Position numbers and translations under genes: made by a program | The notes under the pieces: model-generated | Database searches by the model: none | Told to the model about the DNA's origin: nothing | The model's input: only the letters and a program-made list of their open reading frames with translations | From: Ditylenchus dipsaci | Taxonomy: Eukaryota > Nematoda > Chromadorea > Rhabditida > Anguinidae | Direction of reading: 5' to 3' | Assembly (NCBI GenBank): GCA_004194705.1 | Contig: SADC01001277.1 | Location: 682,001 to 746,000 of the forward strand | Length of the DNA stretch: 64,000 nucleotides | In this document: in pieces, positions 34,365-45,639 of the stretch | Numbering within the stretch: the first letter of the stretch is position 1 | How the letters are laid out: every line of letters begins with the position of its first letter

Positions 34365-37300
34365 CTACGTGGTGCTTCTTATTCCTTTTATTTTAACATA
34401 TTTGTCCCATGTAGTGCGCATTATTTGCAGATGTTCATCTGCAGTTACTTGCTGAAAAAGCCTGTTTCCTGTGACTGTCGTTGCTACTGCGTTAGCAGCA
34501 GTGTTTGCTTTTGTTTCTTTGTCTAAAATAGTAACTCGGTTGTTAGAACCTAGCCACTTGCAAAATCGCTGTTTGATGTCATGACAAAGCAAGCCAGCTT
34601 GTTTACTTAGAATTGGGTGATATCTGAAAACAATTCGTACTAAAGTTAGCAAAATAATTTTACAGTCTACCTGATCACGGTGGTTTGAATGCATAAGTTG
34701 AAAAAAGAAAGAGTAAAATAAAAAAAGATCGAAAGTAACTCCTGGGAACGAGGCATATAAATAAATTTAAAGTAGACCAAGGAAGATCCAATAGCCAATA
34801 AAAGAGTGTTGCAGAAGTGAAATAAAAATGTGGGCGCTAATTGCTTGCCTGTGCGAATATTTTCTGACAGCTAAAAAATAAGAAAATTGAGTTATATTGA
34901 AGTAGGACAGACTTTAGGTGTGGGAGGGGGGGGGGCGGTGGTTGGTTGTAGGGAATTTCAATTGTAAAATAATCTTTTTTAATCATATGACATTAGATCA
35001 ACATTTAGAAATTAAATTTTCTTCGAAAATTTGCCCAGGTTGCCCAGGTTTTCGGAACTACCGTATAACCTGTATCAATCCCCCACCCTCTAAAATCCCC
35101 ACTCCCGAGGGGCGTTGAACAATAATCCCCCACCCCCTAATAATCCCCCTCTCCGATTTTAAGGGCGGCTGCGCCGCTTTTTTTAACGTTTTTCTAGTTA
35201 ATTTTCATGTTAAAACTCAATGATTGTTATTCCACAAACGTGACCTTGATCCAATAACATTCAGCTTTTATTTTGAACAGCTATTTTTATTGATGTTTTC
35301 AAAGAATATTTCGTTTTCGTTATCAGAGTAGCAGCCTTTTTTTCATCGTCCTGCCATCTCGACCTAGTTCTTATTTTTGTTCTTGCAAAAAATTTCCAGA
35401 CCCTTTGATTGACCTACCTGGTTTGAAGCACGCTATTTGTGTATCTTCTGATCCTGATCGAGGACGCAAACTTAGTAACTGCGTTGAAATATTGAGGTTT
35501 AACTTCGGACGATCTGACAATGTCCCGCCACGCTCGATCCACCCATTCTAAGGTGACCTTAAATGCTGGCGCCTTTGAATTGCGGTGAATTGCATCCGTG
35601 AATTCGACAAAGGAAATGAATACTGGGTAATGTACCAAAATTATGTGAACAAAACGAACCATTTAATCCTGTGTCCTTAGCATTTGCACTTCTAGGTTAT
35701 GTTCAACTATTGCGATTGCTATTTGTTTTCGGGTCATTTTTCGGAAATTTGGGGGTCGGGGAGTAAACGAAATAAGTACTGAAAAAAAATTTTACGTTAA
35801 CTATTTTCTTCCGATATTCCTGAAATTCGCCGGAAATAGGAAATGGGAAGACGGAAATCGAAATTCCGTCACACCCCTGGTATATATGTATACCTCTAAG
35901 CGTACTTATTTAGACATACCCAGGGTATTTGGCCGCTTTGCGGCCAAAGTCCAGCACACTTCACATTGCAAGAGATAGCGGTACATACATCTGTTAACCC
36001 CTAACCTTTGCAGTGCGGAATGTGCTGGACTTTGGCCAGCACGTTCGGCCAAATACCCTTATTATGTTTAAATAAGGTGTGCATATACACGCCTAGAGAT
36101 ACAGGGTGATCAAACTTTTTCTCCCACATTTGTTTTGCCCATAGCTTTTTATTGAAAGGCTCAAATTTTGTGTTCGACCAATTTTTTGAAAGCCCTAGAA
36201 CTACCATTTTGTTTTAAATAAAAACGTAGAGCTTTTGGTGATTGAAACCTAAGCTGCAGCTATTTTATAAATTCTTGAAAAATTCAACAAGTTATCAACA
36301 AAGGTTTATTCAAGGAACAACAGCAGCATTTTTTATCGGGTCTCCACACTTCTTCCATTTCTTTCAATGCACATTTCTAGCCGGTTACAAAAGTTATTCC
36401 TCATATCCTGCGAAATTTGGCCCATTTCTTCGACGATCCGTTCACTCAAAGCAGCAAGAGAAGCAATAGGCTGACCCGTGTAAATCCGACTTTTCACGTG
36501 ATCTCAGCAAAAGTAAGCCATCCAAGTTAGATCCGGAGACCTTGGCGCCCATCTTATTGGTGCGAAATTACGGCCAATCCACCTACCAGGAAACAGCTCG
36601 TTCAAAAAATTCCGAACCTGCAAACTTCAATGAGGTGGAGCACCATCTTGCATAAAAACAAGTTGTTCAAAATTTGGCCATTGTCGAAGATCCGGAATTG
36701 CTTGACTACGATATCGTGAATCCAGCCAACGAAAATAACATTAGATCAAAATTTAGAAATTAAATTTTTTTCGAAAAAATTTGCCCAGGTCGAAACCAGG
36801 GCGGTTTGAAAGTTTTCGGAACTACCGTATAACCTATATTAATCCCCCACCCTCTATTAAACCCACCCCGAGAGGCGTTGAACAATAATCCCCCACCCCC
36901 TTTGAAACAAAATGGCAGTTCTAGGGCTTTCGAATAGCTGGTCGAACACAAAATTTGAGTTTTTCAATAAAAAGTTATGGGCAAAACAAATGTGGGAGAA
37001 AAAGTTTGATCACCCTGTATTTCACTCTTTTGGAGTTCCAAATTCGCGAAATGTCTATATATTTTTTTCTACTCTAAAAAAGAGCTACAGGAAATTTTAT
37101 TGTGAAATATTGCTGTATTTAAAGGTTGAGTCGAAAAATTCGAATACTTTTGAGCGACCATAACTTTTACAATGTGCCGCATTCCAAAGTTCTGTGAACG
37201 CAGAACAACTCAGTTCTGTATAACAACTTTTTTGGTATGTCCCAACATTAATTTTATTCGTCAGTCCCAACGAATGAAAGTCAGTGGTCCGAGGTCCTCA

Positions 37301-38626
37301 TCTCGAAATTTAAAAATAAAGTACATTTCACCCACTCATTCTGACTCAGAATGAAACACACCAAAATAACTGTACAATTTCTCGAGTAATATATGAGAAA
37401 TTCTACAGTTAATTCGGTGGGTCTCATTCCGTGTCAGAATGAGTGGGTGTTATTCTGACTCAGAATGACTAAAAAGAGCCAACGGGGCAAAAACACGCAA
37501 ACAACTCAAGAAGTTTGTTTAAAGGCGTATTATATATAATTATTGTCCTACCTACTAATTATAGCAGTATATTTTGATATAAATCTTTAACAATTTTAAA
37601 AGGTAAGTTCAAAAATGAGCGAAGAAAAATTATCAAAAAACTAACTTGATACGCTTCAGATAGACTATTACCAGACTGCATGAAAATTCTTGAATTGTAC
37701 CTCTTTTCATTAAAATAAGTTACTGAAGCTAGGATCTTAATAAAAAGAAGCCATTTATTTTGCTAATATTTTCTGCAAAAAAGCATACAAATATTTCAGT
37801 TAGACTCAGGGCAACGCTGACAAAAGCTGTGACTATAGTTCCTAAAGCAGCTTGACGGTTAGCATCCTGTACGAAAAATTGAAAGTAAGCAGTTAGGGAA
37901 GCAGCAAATGTCTAAAGACTAGAGAAAAAATTAGTCTACAGCTTAACGAAAAATAGCTTCGCATTTGTTGACCTCTCGAATTGTTCAGTTTTTGTATTAT
38001 TTTTATGGCTTTATTGAACTACTACTCTCAAGAGTATTATAAGAGCAGTAACTATACGCCGGAGATAGGTTAAAAATTCACTACTATGGTCATAAAATCT
38101 AACGACGAGCGCAATTGGAAGGGTGTTCCTTAATTCATATAGTCAAAAGTTTTACAATTAAACAAAAAATACACTACCATTTTTTTCAACAAGCTAATAT
38201 ACAAAAAAGACTTACAACTAGGCAAAACCAAACTATTGAAAAATACACGCTTTTTAAATTCTCGTAACTCTTCACTAAAACAGTAGCTAGTATGCGCTCA
38301 AATAGAAATGCGTAACCAATATAATTACCAAATATAACGATAAAAATTTGCACAAGAGCCATAATTTGAGAATTCGTCCAATAAATGTTTTTTGTCCAAA
38401 ACTTGAAAAGTATTTCTATTGATCGTGATAAAGACAAAGCTATAATAGCGAATGACTGAAAGGTCAAAATAAATTTCAAATTTTTATGGATCACTGAAGT
38501 CTTGTAAACTAAGTAAAAGTTAAGAGCTGAGACAGCAAATGTCAACACATGGATCACAATTTCTGGTACAATCTCTAAGTAGTAAAATACTGGAGGCAAT
38601 AGTTCTAGATTTACTGTTGAATTCAT
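34365..38626 (-). CDS. Sre-like seven-transmembrane chemoreceptor, intact
   Basis: Five exons give a clean 360-residue protein: 38216-38626, 37789-37911 (123 nt), 37646-37735 (90 nt), 34671-34870 (200 nt) and 34365-34623 (259 nt); they sum to 361 codons. The start is the ATG at 38626 (MNSTVNLELLPP). Seven hydrophobic segments are plausible. Marks are NFYLVYKTSVIHKNLKF, GYAFLFERILATVLVKSYE, FFVQDANRQAALGTI, LSEAYQ then LSENIRTGKQLAPTF, and TTVIRYHPILSKQ, followed by a cytoplasmic tail ending KGIRSTT. This layout matches nematode Sre receptors, which signal through G proteins in chemosensory cilia. Donors include GTAAGT, GTATGC, GTTAGT and GTAGAC. Intron 3 is 2.8 kb because of inserted mobile DNA. 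The ligand is unknown. Confidence 0.82.
35061..35250. mobile_element. partial CCGTATAACC MITE
   Basis: It has CCGTATAACCTGTATCAATC, then CCCCACCCTCTAA and CCCCGAGGGGCGTTGAACAA-like blocks, but no right terminus. The 75 bp before it ('attaaattttcttcgaaaat') recur before the partial copy at 36823, so the two were duplicated together. Confidence 0.5.
35883..36099. repeat. foldback MITE, GGGTATTTGGCCG family
   Basis: CAGGGTATTTGGCCG near 35921 pairs with CGGCCAAATACCCTT near 36046-36060; AAGTCCAGCACA pairs with TGTGCTGGACTT. Weaker pairing extends outward to 'cctctaagcgt' and 'acgcctagaga'. It abuts the mariner element at 36102. Confidence 0.6.
36102..37017 (-). mobile_element. Tc1/mariner element with about 105-bp inverted ends
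   Basis: CAGGGTGATCAAACTTTTTC at the left and its complement at the right continue pairing for about 105 bp ('cccacatttgttttgccca', 'ccatagctttttattga'). TA flanks both ends at 36100-36101 and 37018-37019. The core carries a dead transposase and a later insertion of a CCGTATAACC-type segment at about 36760-36900, which replaced the 5' part of the transposase. Confidence 0.8.
36333..36730 (-). pseudogene. mariner-type DDE transposase, C-terminal half, two stops
   Basis: The minus-strand frame reads FMQDGAPPH, stop, SLQVRNFLNELFPGRWIGR, then APRSPDLTWMAYFC, stop, DHVKSRIYTGQPIASLAAL, ending ERNGRSVETR and stop at 36333. DGAPPH and RSPDLT are the familiar second-D and third-acidic blocks of mariner/Tc transposases. 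Both internal stops are TGA at positions where relatives carry Trp (TGG). The N-terminal helix-turn-helix half is missing. It is non-functional. Confidence 0.8.
37325..37467. repeat. 143-bp hairpin of CATTCTGACTCAGAATG motifs
   Basis: CACCCACTCATTCTGACTCA at the left pairs with 'gtcagaatgagtgggtg' at the right. CATTCTGACTCAGAATG is itself palindromic and occurs near both ends. It lies in intron 3 of the intact Sre-like gene. Confidence 0.6.
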
Positions 38627-38639
38627 AACAATAGAAATC

Positions 38640-40580
38640 GATTCCAATATATTCCCAAGTAAAATATTTATTAACTAAATATTATTATTGAAATGCAATC
38701 TAAAACTTTTCCCATGCCTAAGAGCGTTTTTAATTTTTTTGAGTGGCAATATACACACTTTTGTAGTTAAGTTTTATAGTTCAAAAAATTAGTGTATGCG
38801 TAATAAGTAATAATAATAACTTATAAAATACAGTAAAAACAAAAATTAAAAAGTAACCGGTGATCATGAAAGAAAAAAATTAAGCTAAAAAGTGGTAAAC
38901 GTAATTTTTTTGATGACATGGATTTAGCGAGCAGCAGCACAATCTAATTTTAAGTTATTGCGTAAATAATTTCTTTGCTAACAGTGACCTTTTTCAAATA
39001 TTTAAAGCTTAAAAGACCATTGCCGTCTACGACATTGTCCCCCTATTGTCCCCCGCAAATACAAAAAAATTGCTAATCATTCAGCTTCTGTACTGATTTT
39101 TCAACTTGGTTTCTAGCAAAACAAGGCCTCGAATTCAATTTTAGGTGTAGTTTTGTTAGAAATCTAGCTGAAAAATGTGTACAGAAGTTCAATGTTTAGG
39201 TGAAAAGTTTTGAGTCGGCGTGTGAAAAATTTCAAACGTGGGACTATGGTCTAAAAAAATCTACATTGCCAACTACTTCTCTGGAAAACATTGATGTACC
39301 CGAAAGTATAAACTGGATTACCCGAAGTTTCAGCAGATTCCTTGTCCGATAAATGCTCAGCAGATCATCAAACTGTCATGGATATTATCAAAAGTTTTGA
39401 CATCAAATGCCAACCTCAACCAGTGCATCAAATTGGAAAACCTGAGACCACAAAGTCGCAATTTTGTTTTCTTTTCAAAAAACGATCGGCAAAATCGGAA
39501 TCCTGACGATATTTCCGACCAAACTGTAAAAAACAGACCTGGAAAAAGCTTTCAAAATTCGGGTTAAAAAAAGTGTCGGACCCAAGGCTGGAACGAACTT
39601 TTGGGGGTGCCGGCTTATCGAGGTTTGACTGTAACCTAATTTTTTTTTTAAGTCTAAAAAACAAGAGGGGGACAAAGGCCAACAAACACCTCATTGTCGA
39701 AGGCCGAAAATTTTCACTTTCGAACTGATTCGCCAACTTAAGTAATTTACAGTCGACTCTCCTTATAATTGTGATTGTAAAATTGGGGAATTCATTGGAA
39801 AATTTAAAAATTATAATAAAAAATTATAATTATATTTGATTTGTTTTAATAACCTGATTTTTTGATACTTGTGGACCGAGAATTGCAACAGTAACAGCTT
39901 CGAGATGACATTTTCGAATCAGCGCTTAGTTTTTTTTCGATGGCAATTCTGGACGGTATTCTTCTTTTCATTTATTGTTTCAAAAAATGTTTACATGAAA
40001 AATTATACAGATTTTCGATACAAAGGGCAAATAATTGTACAGTTTAGTAAAGAAACACAATAGAACTGTTGCTCATCTACTTGAGAAAAATTTCCCATTT
40101 TTTTTTCAGGTGTTATTGCCAGTCCTGCTTTGAAGAAAAATACGAAGAAGTTTGTTTTTTCATTTTTTTTTATAATACTTGAAGATAAATTTAACTGTCA
40201 CTGTTTTATATATTTTTCGTGAAAGATAACAATCGCTTATAATGAAAACTACCGTTCAAAATCGCGTTGGTCTGCGAAACAAAAAAAAGAAAAAAGCTAG
40301 AGGCCGGCCCCAATAGCGAAATACGTAAATTACACTTAAACACATTCTATAATCTTTGAATCTTGCTTATTCGCTAACTAATTCGCTACGCTACCTAATC
40401 GCGGTTCCGAATGCCAGAACAATCTTCGTCTCTTCTGTTTTTTCTTATAAAAATGGTCTGAAGTATGAAAAAGTAAGAAAGGCGTCTTTGAGCAAGCCCT
40501 AAAGTACGCTGGTCTACGGTATACAAGGCCATATTGAGCCGGATAGATGGATAGAGCCAAAATGTCTGTTATTGTTTTAA
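38640..40580. other. upstream DNA and degraded repeats, no gene called
   Basis: 38640-39010 is the shared upstream block of the Sre-like genes. At 39065-39220 is a copy of a palindromic repeat also near 9360 and 63170. Plus-strand DNA at about 39355-39500 reads SADHQTVMDIIKSFDIKCQP then PVHQIGKPETTKSQFCFLF, similar in spacing to the RIGK region of LINE ORF1 proteins, but it is short and isolated. Confidence 0.35.
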
Positions 40581-40595
40581 AATCATAATTTTAGG

Positions 40596-40898
40596 TAGAG
40601 ATGGCCTCGGGACGGGACGGGAATCCCGTCCCGTCCCGTCCCGAAGGGATTTTAGGGCTTGTCCCGTCCCAGTGTCCCGTCCCGGAAAAAATTCTAGTGT
40701 GTCCCGTCCCGGTGTCCCGTCCCGGAATGATTTTCTAATTTTTCCTTCATTTTTCCTTTATTTTTCCCTTATTAATGGGTCGGGACGTCCCGTCCCGTCC
40801 CGAAGGGTTTTTAGGCCTTGTCCCGTCCCGATGTCCCGTCCCGAAATTTTTTAAAGTAAATTTTGTCCCGTCCCGAAATAGGCCATTTGCCATCTCTA
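40596..40898. mobile_element. hAT-type MITE packed with CCCGTCCCG repeats
   Basis: TAGAGATGGC at the left and GCCATCTCTA at the right are flanked by an exact 8-bp duplication, ATTTTAGG (40588-40595 and 40899-40906). The 303-bp element is mostly GGGACGGGAC/GTCCCGTCCC units separated by short T-rich spacers. There is no coding capacity. Confidence 0.85.
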
Positions 40899-41084
40899 AT
40901 TTTAGGTTGGTGCGAAAGAAATTCATATATTAAAAATTGTTCTTATTTCAGATGAGACATCTGATAGAGAACGATAACTGATAAAAAATTTTAGTTCAAA
41001 GAAAAAATTGTATCCTTATTCAAAAACGGTGTTGATAATTACGAACGGAAATGTGATAAAGTCATTTTTTTTAATTGTCAGTGT

Positions 41085-41585
41085 ATATAATTCGACAGAG
41101 CGAGAAAAATTGCACCAGAAAGAGCTTTGAGCTAGGGTAAAAGGAGGCTTGAGGAGTGTTTAGCAAGACTCTTGAAAAAAAAAGTTTTTTTGCCAAAGAT
41201 TCGATCCAGATTCGAGTTCAGCATGGTCGGTTTGCTTAGAAATCTGCCCTTAAACATGAAAACTTGCTGTCAAATTTCAAATTCCGCCAAAGACAAAAAA
41301 TATTCAAATTCAATTTTTTTGAAATTCAAATGATTTTTATCTTGAGCGGAATCTGATATTTGACAACAATTTTCATGTTTAAGAGCAGATTTCTAAGCAA
41401 ATCGACCATGCTGAAATCGAATCTGGCGTTAAAAATTGCGGTCTCTTTAGCAAAATATGAGTTTTACGTCAAAATTGATTTTGAAATTTTTTTGAGAGTC
41501 TTGCTAAACACCACTCAAGCCTCCTTTTACCCTAGCTCAAAGCTTTTTCTGGTGCAATTTTTCTTGCTCTGTCAAATTATATACA
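41085..41585. repeat. 500-bp palindrome, TGACAGTGA-core family
   Basis: Near-perfect arms: 'gacagagcgagaaaaattgc', 'agagctttgagctagggtaa' and AAGGAGGCTTGAG at the left, with complements at the right. The centre, near 41325, has AAATTCAAAT and 'ttgagcggaatctga'. It shares its inner 200 bp with the palindromes at 17520, 43448, 48685 and 62540. Confidence 0.8.
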
Positions 41586-41589
41586 CTGA

Positions 41590-42520
41590 CAATTGAAAAA
41601 ACGAAAATGAAAAGTTTTGCTTGAGTTTCAGAAAAAGAATAATTTTCCTCGGTTTGGACACCTATATTTAGTAAAAACATTTTGGCGCTAATTTAAAAAA
41701 CATTTTTCTTGACTATTTTCTGCTTTTTACCTTGCGGGCCAAGGTTAGCACAAAATTTTTTATTTTTTATTTTGTGAAAACCAAGTGTTTCCGTGCCTAT
41801 GTAGGGGTCAACAATCCCGATTTTACGGGTTTGTGCTCCTTGCAGAAAATTAAATTTTTTAGGGGAGTGATCTATACTATAGTTAAACCATGATACCCGT
41901 ATCATGGTAATAAAAGTATCATGGTAATGAAAGGGGTACTGATTCTCGAGTTATAAAAACATGAAGAGCTATCGGATGAGATTCTTTACTTACACTTTAA
42001 ATGTGAAAGTTTGGTTAAAAAAAATTCCCCATGCGATATTGATCCCCGCGTAACACCTAAAAAGGTTCCCTTGTGAGCAAACTTTTTTAAGGGCTCGTTT
42101 AATACTGCACTAAATAAAAAAATGTAATTGAACAATTCCAGAGTTTGAGGCGTCCAACTTTTAATCTCTAAAGTAAATTACGAAAAAAAGAGATTTTTGA
42201 ATTTTTTTTGCCCTGTTTAGCACGAAATTCTGAACAAAATTAGTAGTTAATTAGTAAAATTAGTACTTAGCAAAATTAGGTAAATAAAATTAGTGAAAAC
42301 CGGCTTTCAAGTTTTTAGTTAACAATAAATGAGGCTATTGTTCCTTTTACCGAGTCCTCCCGAAAGTGTGTTTTGACCACTTTTTGAGTTTCTCAGGTCT
42401 TTATTAGGCTAGAAAAAATATTTTCATGTGGCGCACGGGCATATTTAAAATTTTTTTGTCGTGAGCGACCAAGTGAACGATCAGAGTACGTTGATATGCA
42501 AGTAAGATGGAGTTTGAACT
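41590..42520. other. no gene seen
   Basis: T-rich sequence containing an ATCATGGTAATAAAAGTATC direct repeat near 41890-41930. Nothing else could be supported. Confidence 0.35.
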
Positions 42521-42529
42521 TTGCTTTGT

Positions 42530-42770
42530 TAACTGGGGCCTACCGCATTAAGAAACTCTGGTTTGCATGCTTTTCATGCATCCAGAGTCACTTTCGAGTG
42601 ATTTATATCTAAGGGTTGGGCGTGTGCGCATCTTAACCCCACGCACACTAAGCCCCCTGCGCCCCTGAAGATGCGCTCACTCCCTTACCTTAGACATCAT
42701 TCCGAGCAAGACTCATGATCCAAAATGTATATAGACACCCTTTTCGCTTAGCTCCATTTACCAAAACAGG
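42530..42770. repeat. CATCC-type dispersed repeat
   Basis: The block 'gcatccagagtcactttcga', then 'cttaccttagacat', 'attccgagcaagactc' and 'tagctcca', matches about 10083-10320. Partial copies are near 25690, 50090, 63430 and 63730. It is a family of roughly 230 bp with no open frame. Confidence 0.6.
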
Positions 42771-42773
42771 GTA

Positions 42774-43014
42774 CCGTATTCACTCTATTTATCGCCCACC
42801 CTCTAATAAACGCACACCCTTAAGGACCTATATCTCAGTTTAAAGAAATTAATTTGCAGATCTGTTTTTTGCGTTTTCTTAGTTACCACGAGTTTACCTG
42901 ATTCCACTTTTTAAATTTTGGCTGAGCACCCAAAAATCTCAAAATCGAAATAATTTTTTCCGATTTTTCAAAGGTTGAAAAAAAGGCCATGGGCAATTAA
43001 AAGAGTGAATACGG
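42774..43014. mobile_element. TA-flanked MITE, CCGTAT family
   Basis: CCGTATTCACTCTATTTATC begins at 42774 and its complement ends at 43014, with TA on both sides. The interior is a very good match to the 1374 copy, and size and subdomain order are the same. Confidence 0.8.
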
Positions 43015-43447
43015 TATCATACCCGCACCAGTGGCGGTTGACCTTGGTCCGCCAAAGTAAAAAGTCGAAATTTTGGTCAAATTTGTTTTGAAAAATGTCT
43101 ATCAGCCACCTAAAACATGTGTTCTAGCCTGATAAAAGACCTAAGAAGCTCAAAAAGCTGTTAAAACACACTTTTGGGATCACGCGGGCCCTATCCGACA
43201 GAGGAGGGGTTTTAGCTTTGGTTCCCCTGTTGAATTTTTCTGTTATTTTCTAGGCTCAGGCTCCGGCAAAGATAGGCCGGCGTATGTTAGGCCAGGCTCA
43301 AAAAAAAAGTGTAAAATATGTTTCAGTCCCTCCTAACATATGCTGGCCTACCTTCGCCCAAGCCTGCATGTAAAAAAATAACAGGGGGGGGGCCAAGGCA
43401 AGAAAATGCCCCCTTTGTTGGATAGGGCTCGGTACTCGGTAAAAGGA

Positions 43448-44462
43448 TCTCCTGCCATTAACACGGGAACGGCTGTACGTCCTGATGGTATGTCCTTGTG
43501 CAGAATTTCACGCTGAGCACGATGGTGAAAAAAAATTGAAAAAAAGTAACCCTACGGTGGTCAGCGGCCTTTGTGAACCATCAATGTCACGACTTTTGAC
43601 TATGCCACTTCAAAGAGGTAAAGAATGCCACTGTTTCAATATATTTTTATATTTCATGTGCAAAAGAAAGCGCAGATTACGAGCTTTCAAATGACATATT
43701 GTGGAGGTATTTATGACAATCATATGATAATTTTTTGGCTCACAGAAACCGTTGTGTTTTTTTTCAAAAACGTTGTTCATACAAAAATATGTACAAATAA
43801 ATGTGGAAACGCCGTTTTTAAGTTTATGGTTGATACTGTTCGACAGAGCAAGAAAAACTGCACCAGACAGTGCTTTAAAGTAGCCTGCAATCAAGCTTTT
43901 CGAGTGTTTATCAAAGGTTCAAAATTTGAAAAATTTTGAATTTAAATAATTTTTGTCTCGAGCGGAATTGAACATTTGACGGTGATTGTGATAATCAATT
44001 GACAGTTTTTTAAGTAAATCGACCATGCTGAACTCGAATCAAGTGTCAGAATTTCAGATTTATGTAGCAAAATTGAAGTTTCAGGTCAAGATGCCTTTTG
44101 GGATATACTTTTGAACCTTTGCTAAACACTCGAAAAGCTTTTGACGTTTTTGAAAAAAAACACAACGGTTTCTGTGAGCCAAAAAATTATCATATGATTG
44201 TCATAAATACCTCCACAATATGTCATTTGAAAGTTCGCAATCTGCGCTTTCTTTTGCACATGAAATATAAAAAATATATTAAAACAGTGGCATTCTTTAC
44301 CTCTTTGAAGTGGCATAGTCAAAAGTCGTGACATTGATGATTCACAAAGGCTGCTGACCACCGTAGAGTTACTCTTTTTTAATTTTTTTTTCACCATCGT
44401 GCTCAGCGTGAAATTCTGCACAAGGACATACCATCACGACGTACAGCCGTTCCCGTGTTAAT
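43448..44462. repeat. 1-kb near-perfect palindrome
   Basis: 'attaacacgggaacggctgt' at the left pairs with its complement at the right. 'gcagaatttcacgctgagca', 'aatgtcacgacttttgacta' and 'gaggtaaagaatgccactg' follow in the same relation. The central 250 bp (about 43840-44060) belong to the TGACAGTGA-core family. Mirror-image open frames on both strands are artefacts. Confidence 0.85.
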
Positions 44463-44987
44463 GAAAAGGGTTTTATAATATCAAAAATAACTAACTCTTT
44501 TTCCTACTTACTTGCTACCAATAATACCGGGGCTTCCAGAGTGCGCTAATTTTTCAGCATTTTGCTGATTCAAAAAAGGCTAAACTATTTTTGTTCGACT
44601 TTATATTAATTATATCTTAGCTTTCAATTTACAAAAGAAACGCCAAACTGTAAAATTTTAACCCGTAAATTACTTTTATGCCAGCATTTTTTCATTTTTT
44701 TTAACTTGCTGAATACGAAAATCATCCGTATGGCAATCCCTATGATCCACCATAAAAATTTTGATTTTCGAATGCCTTGGTCCCTCAAACTAGTTTTTTT
44801 AGATTCTTAACAGCTTAAAAATTAGCATACGAAAATTGAAATTTTGGTGGTTGAATCCAGGAAGGCTATACATATTATTTTAGTATTTAACACATCCGAA
44901 AACACGGAAAGATGCTAAAAGCTAATATAGCCTATAGTTTCGGCGGTTTCTTTTTTACTTAACACTTAAATTAAATTTAGACTTGAG

Positions 44988-45353
44988 ATGGATCCCGTGC
45001 TTGCATATGCATTGCTCAAGAAGTGCAACTACACTATTGGCTATGAAAACATGGATGAGGACTGCATTGATGAAATGGACTCTCAGGTGTCTGACATCAT
45101 TGCTGCCTCTGTGTTTGTCACCTTAATTATCATTACTATGATCGTTTGTGGGGTTTTCTTCTGTCTTTGTATTTTCGCAAAAGCAGAGGAAGAGGAGCCC
45201 CACAAATCTCTGTCACCGAAAAACAAACATATTTGTTCTAACTGCAAAGAATTTGTGTGCAAAGAGGACTTCTCAAAAACTTACGCTAGCTTGAGACCTC
45301 CTCAATACTCAGACAGTGGAAGCAATTTTGAAGCTGATGTACGACATTACTAA
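44988..45353 (+). CDS. small single-pass membrane protein with PPxY-type tail
   Basis: A 121-residue, single-exon frame starts at the ATG at 44988. Residues 1-35 are acidic with cysteines and an NYT glycosylation site. Residues 36-62 form one strong transmembrane segment (IIAASVFVTLIIITMIVCGV), ending in cysteines that could be acylated. The tail has CSNC-x5-C, which might bind metal, and RPPQYSDSG, a PPxY-like WW-domain ligand. AATAAAA at about 45388 is a likely polyadenylation signal. The upstream 450 bp outside the palindrome could hold the promoter. Family unknown; the layout resembles small WW-binding membrane adaptors, but no homologue is claimed. Confidence 0.7.
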   Translation: MDPVLAYALLKKCNYTIGYENMDEDCIDEMDSQVSDIIAASVFVTLIIITMIVCGVFFCLCIFAKAEEEEPHKSLSPKNKHICSNCKEFVCKEDFSKTYASLRPPQYSDSGSNFEADVRHY

Positions 45354-45434
45354 GAAATTACTTTCCGACATTACTTTCCATAAGAATATAATAAAACATA
45401 TATCAAATAATTTTTTTTTCTCTATTTAATAAAA

Positions 45435-45629
45435 TTAATGTTTTGTCTTTTTAACATTCACAAAATGACCATCTATAACCTTTAAATCAAAAATTTGTGG
45501 CAATGGAGAGCCTGGTCTGCAGTGACTGAGGCTGTATTTATGGCTGTGTATTCTAGACTTCATAGTTGCATGGTAGAGAAAATATCCGAGAAAATATCCG
45601 GGCGTAATTGTTTCTTTGAAGCTTATCAT
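45435..45629 (-). CDS. possible small protein or 3' exon
   Basis: A minus-strand frame from the ATG at 45629 encodes 64 residues (MISFKETITPGYFLGYFLYH...) ending FVNVKKTKH. Its composition is protein-like rather than AT-driven. A frame just upstream, SVEASEMSYKFYE (about 45631-45669), would join it with one inserted base, echoing the single-base losses elsewhere. It converges with the plus-strand gene ending at 45353. No domain recognised; it could be the last exon of a longer gene. Confidence 0.35.
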   Translation of the reverse strand: MISFKETITPGYFLGYFLYHATMKSRIHSHKYSLSHCRPGSPLPQIFDLKVIDGHFVNVKKTKH

Positions 45630-45639
45630 TCGTAAAATT

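Noticed and set aside
35414..35662. Minus-strand frame with LEWVDRAWRDIV, reminiscent of the end of pogo-like transposases
   Set aside because: Short, isolated, and upstream catalytic regions could not be found; possible but not supportable.
39355..39500. LINE ORF1-like fragment (VHQIGKPETTKSQFCFLF)
   Set aside because: About 50 codons only and no reverse transcriptase nearby.
43485..44421. Mirror-image frames on both strands
   Set aside because: Produced by the palindrome; both arms encode the same peptide.
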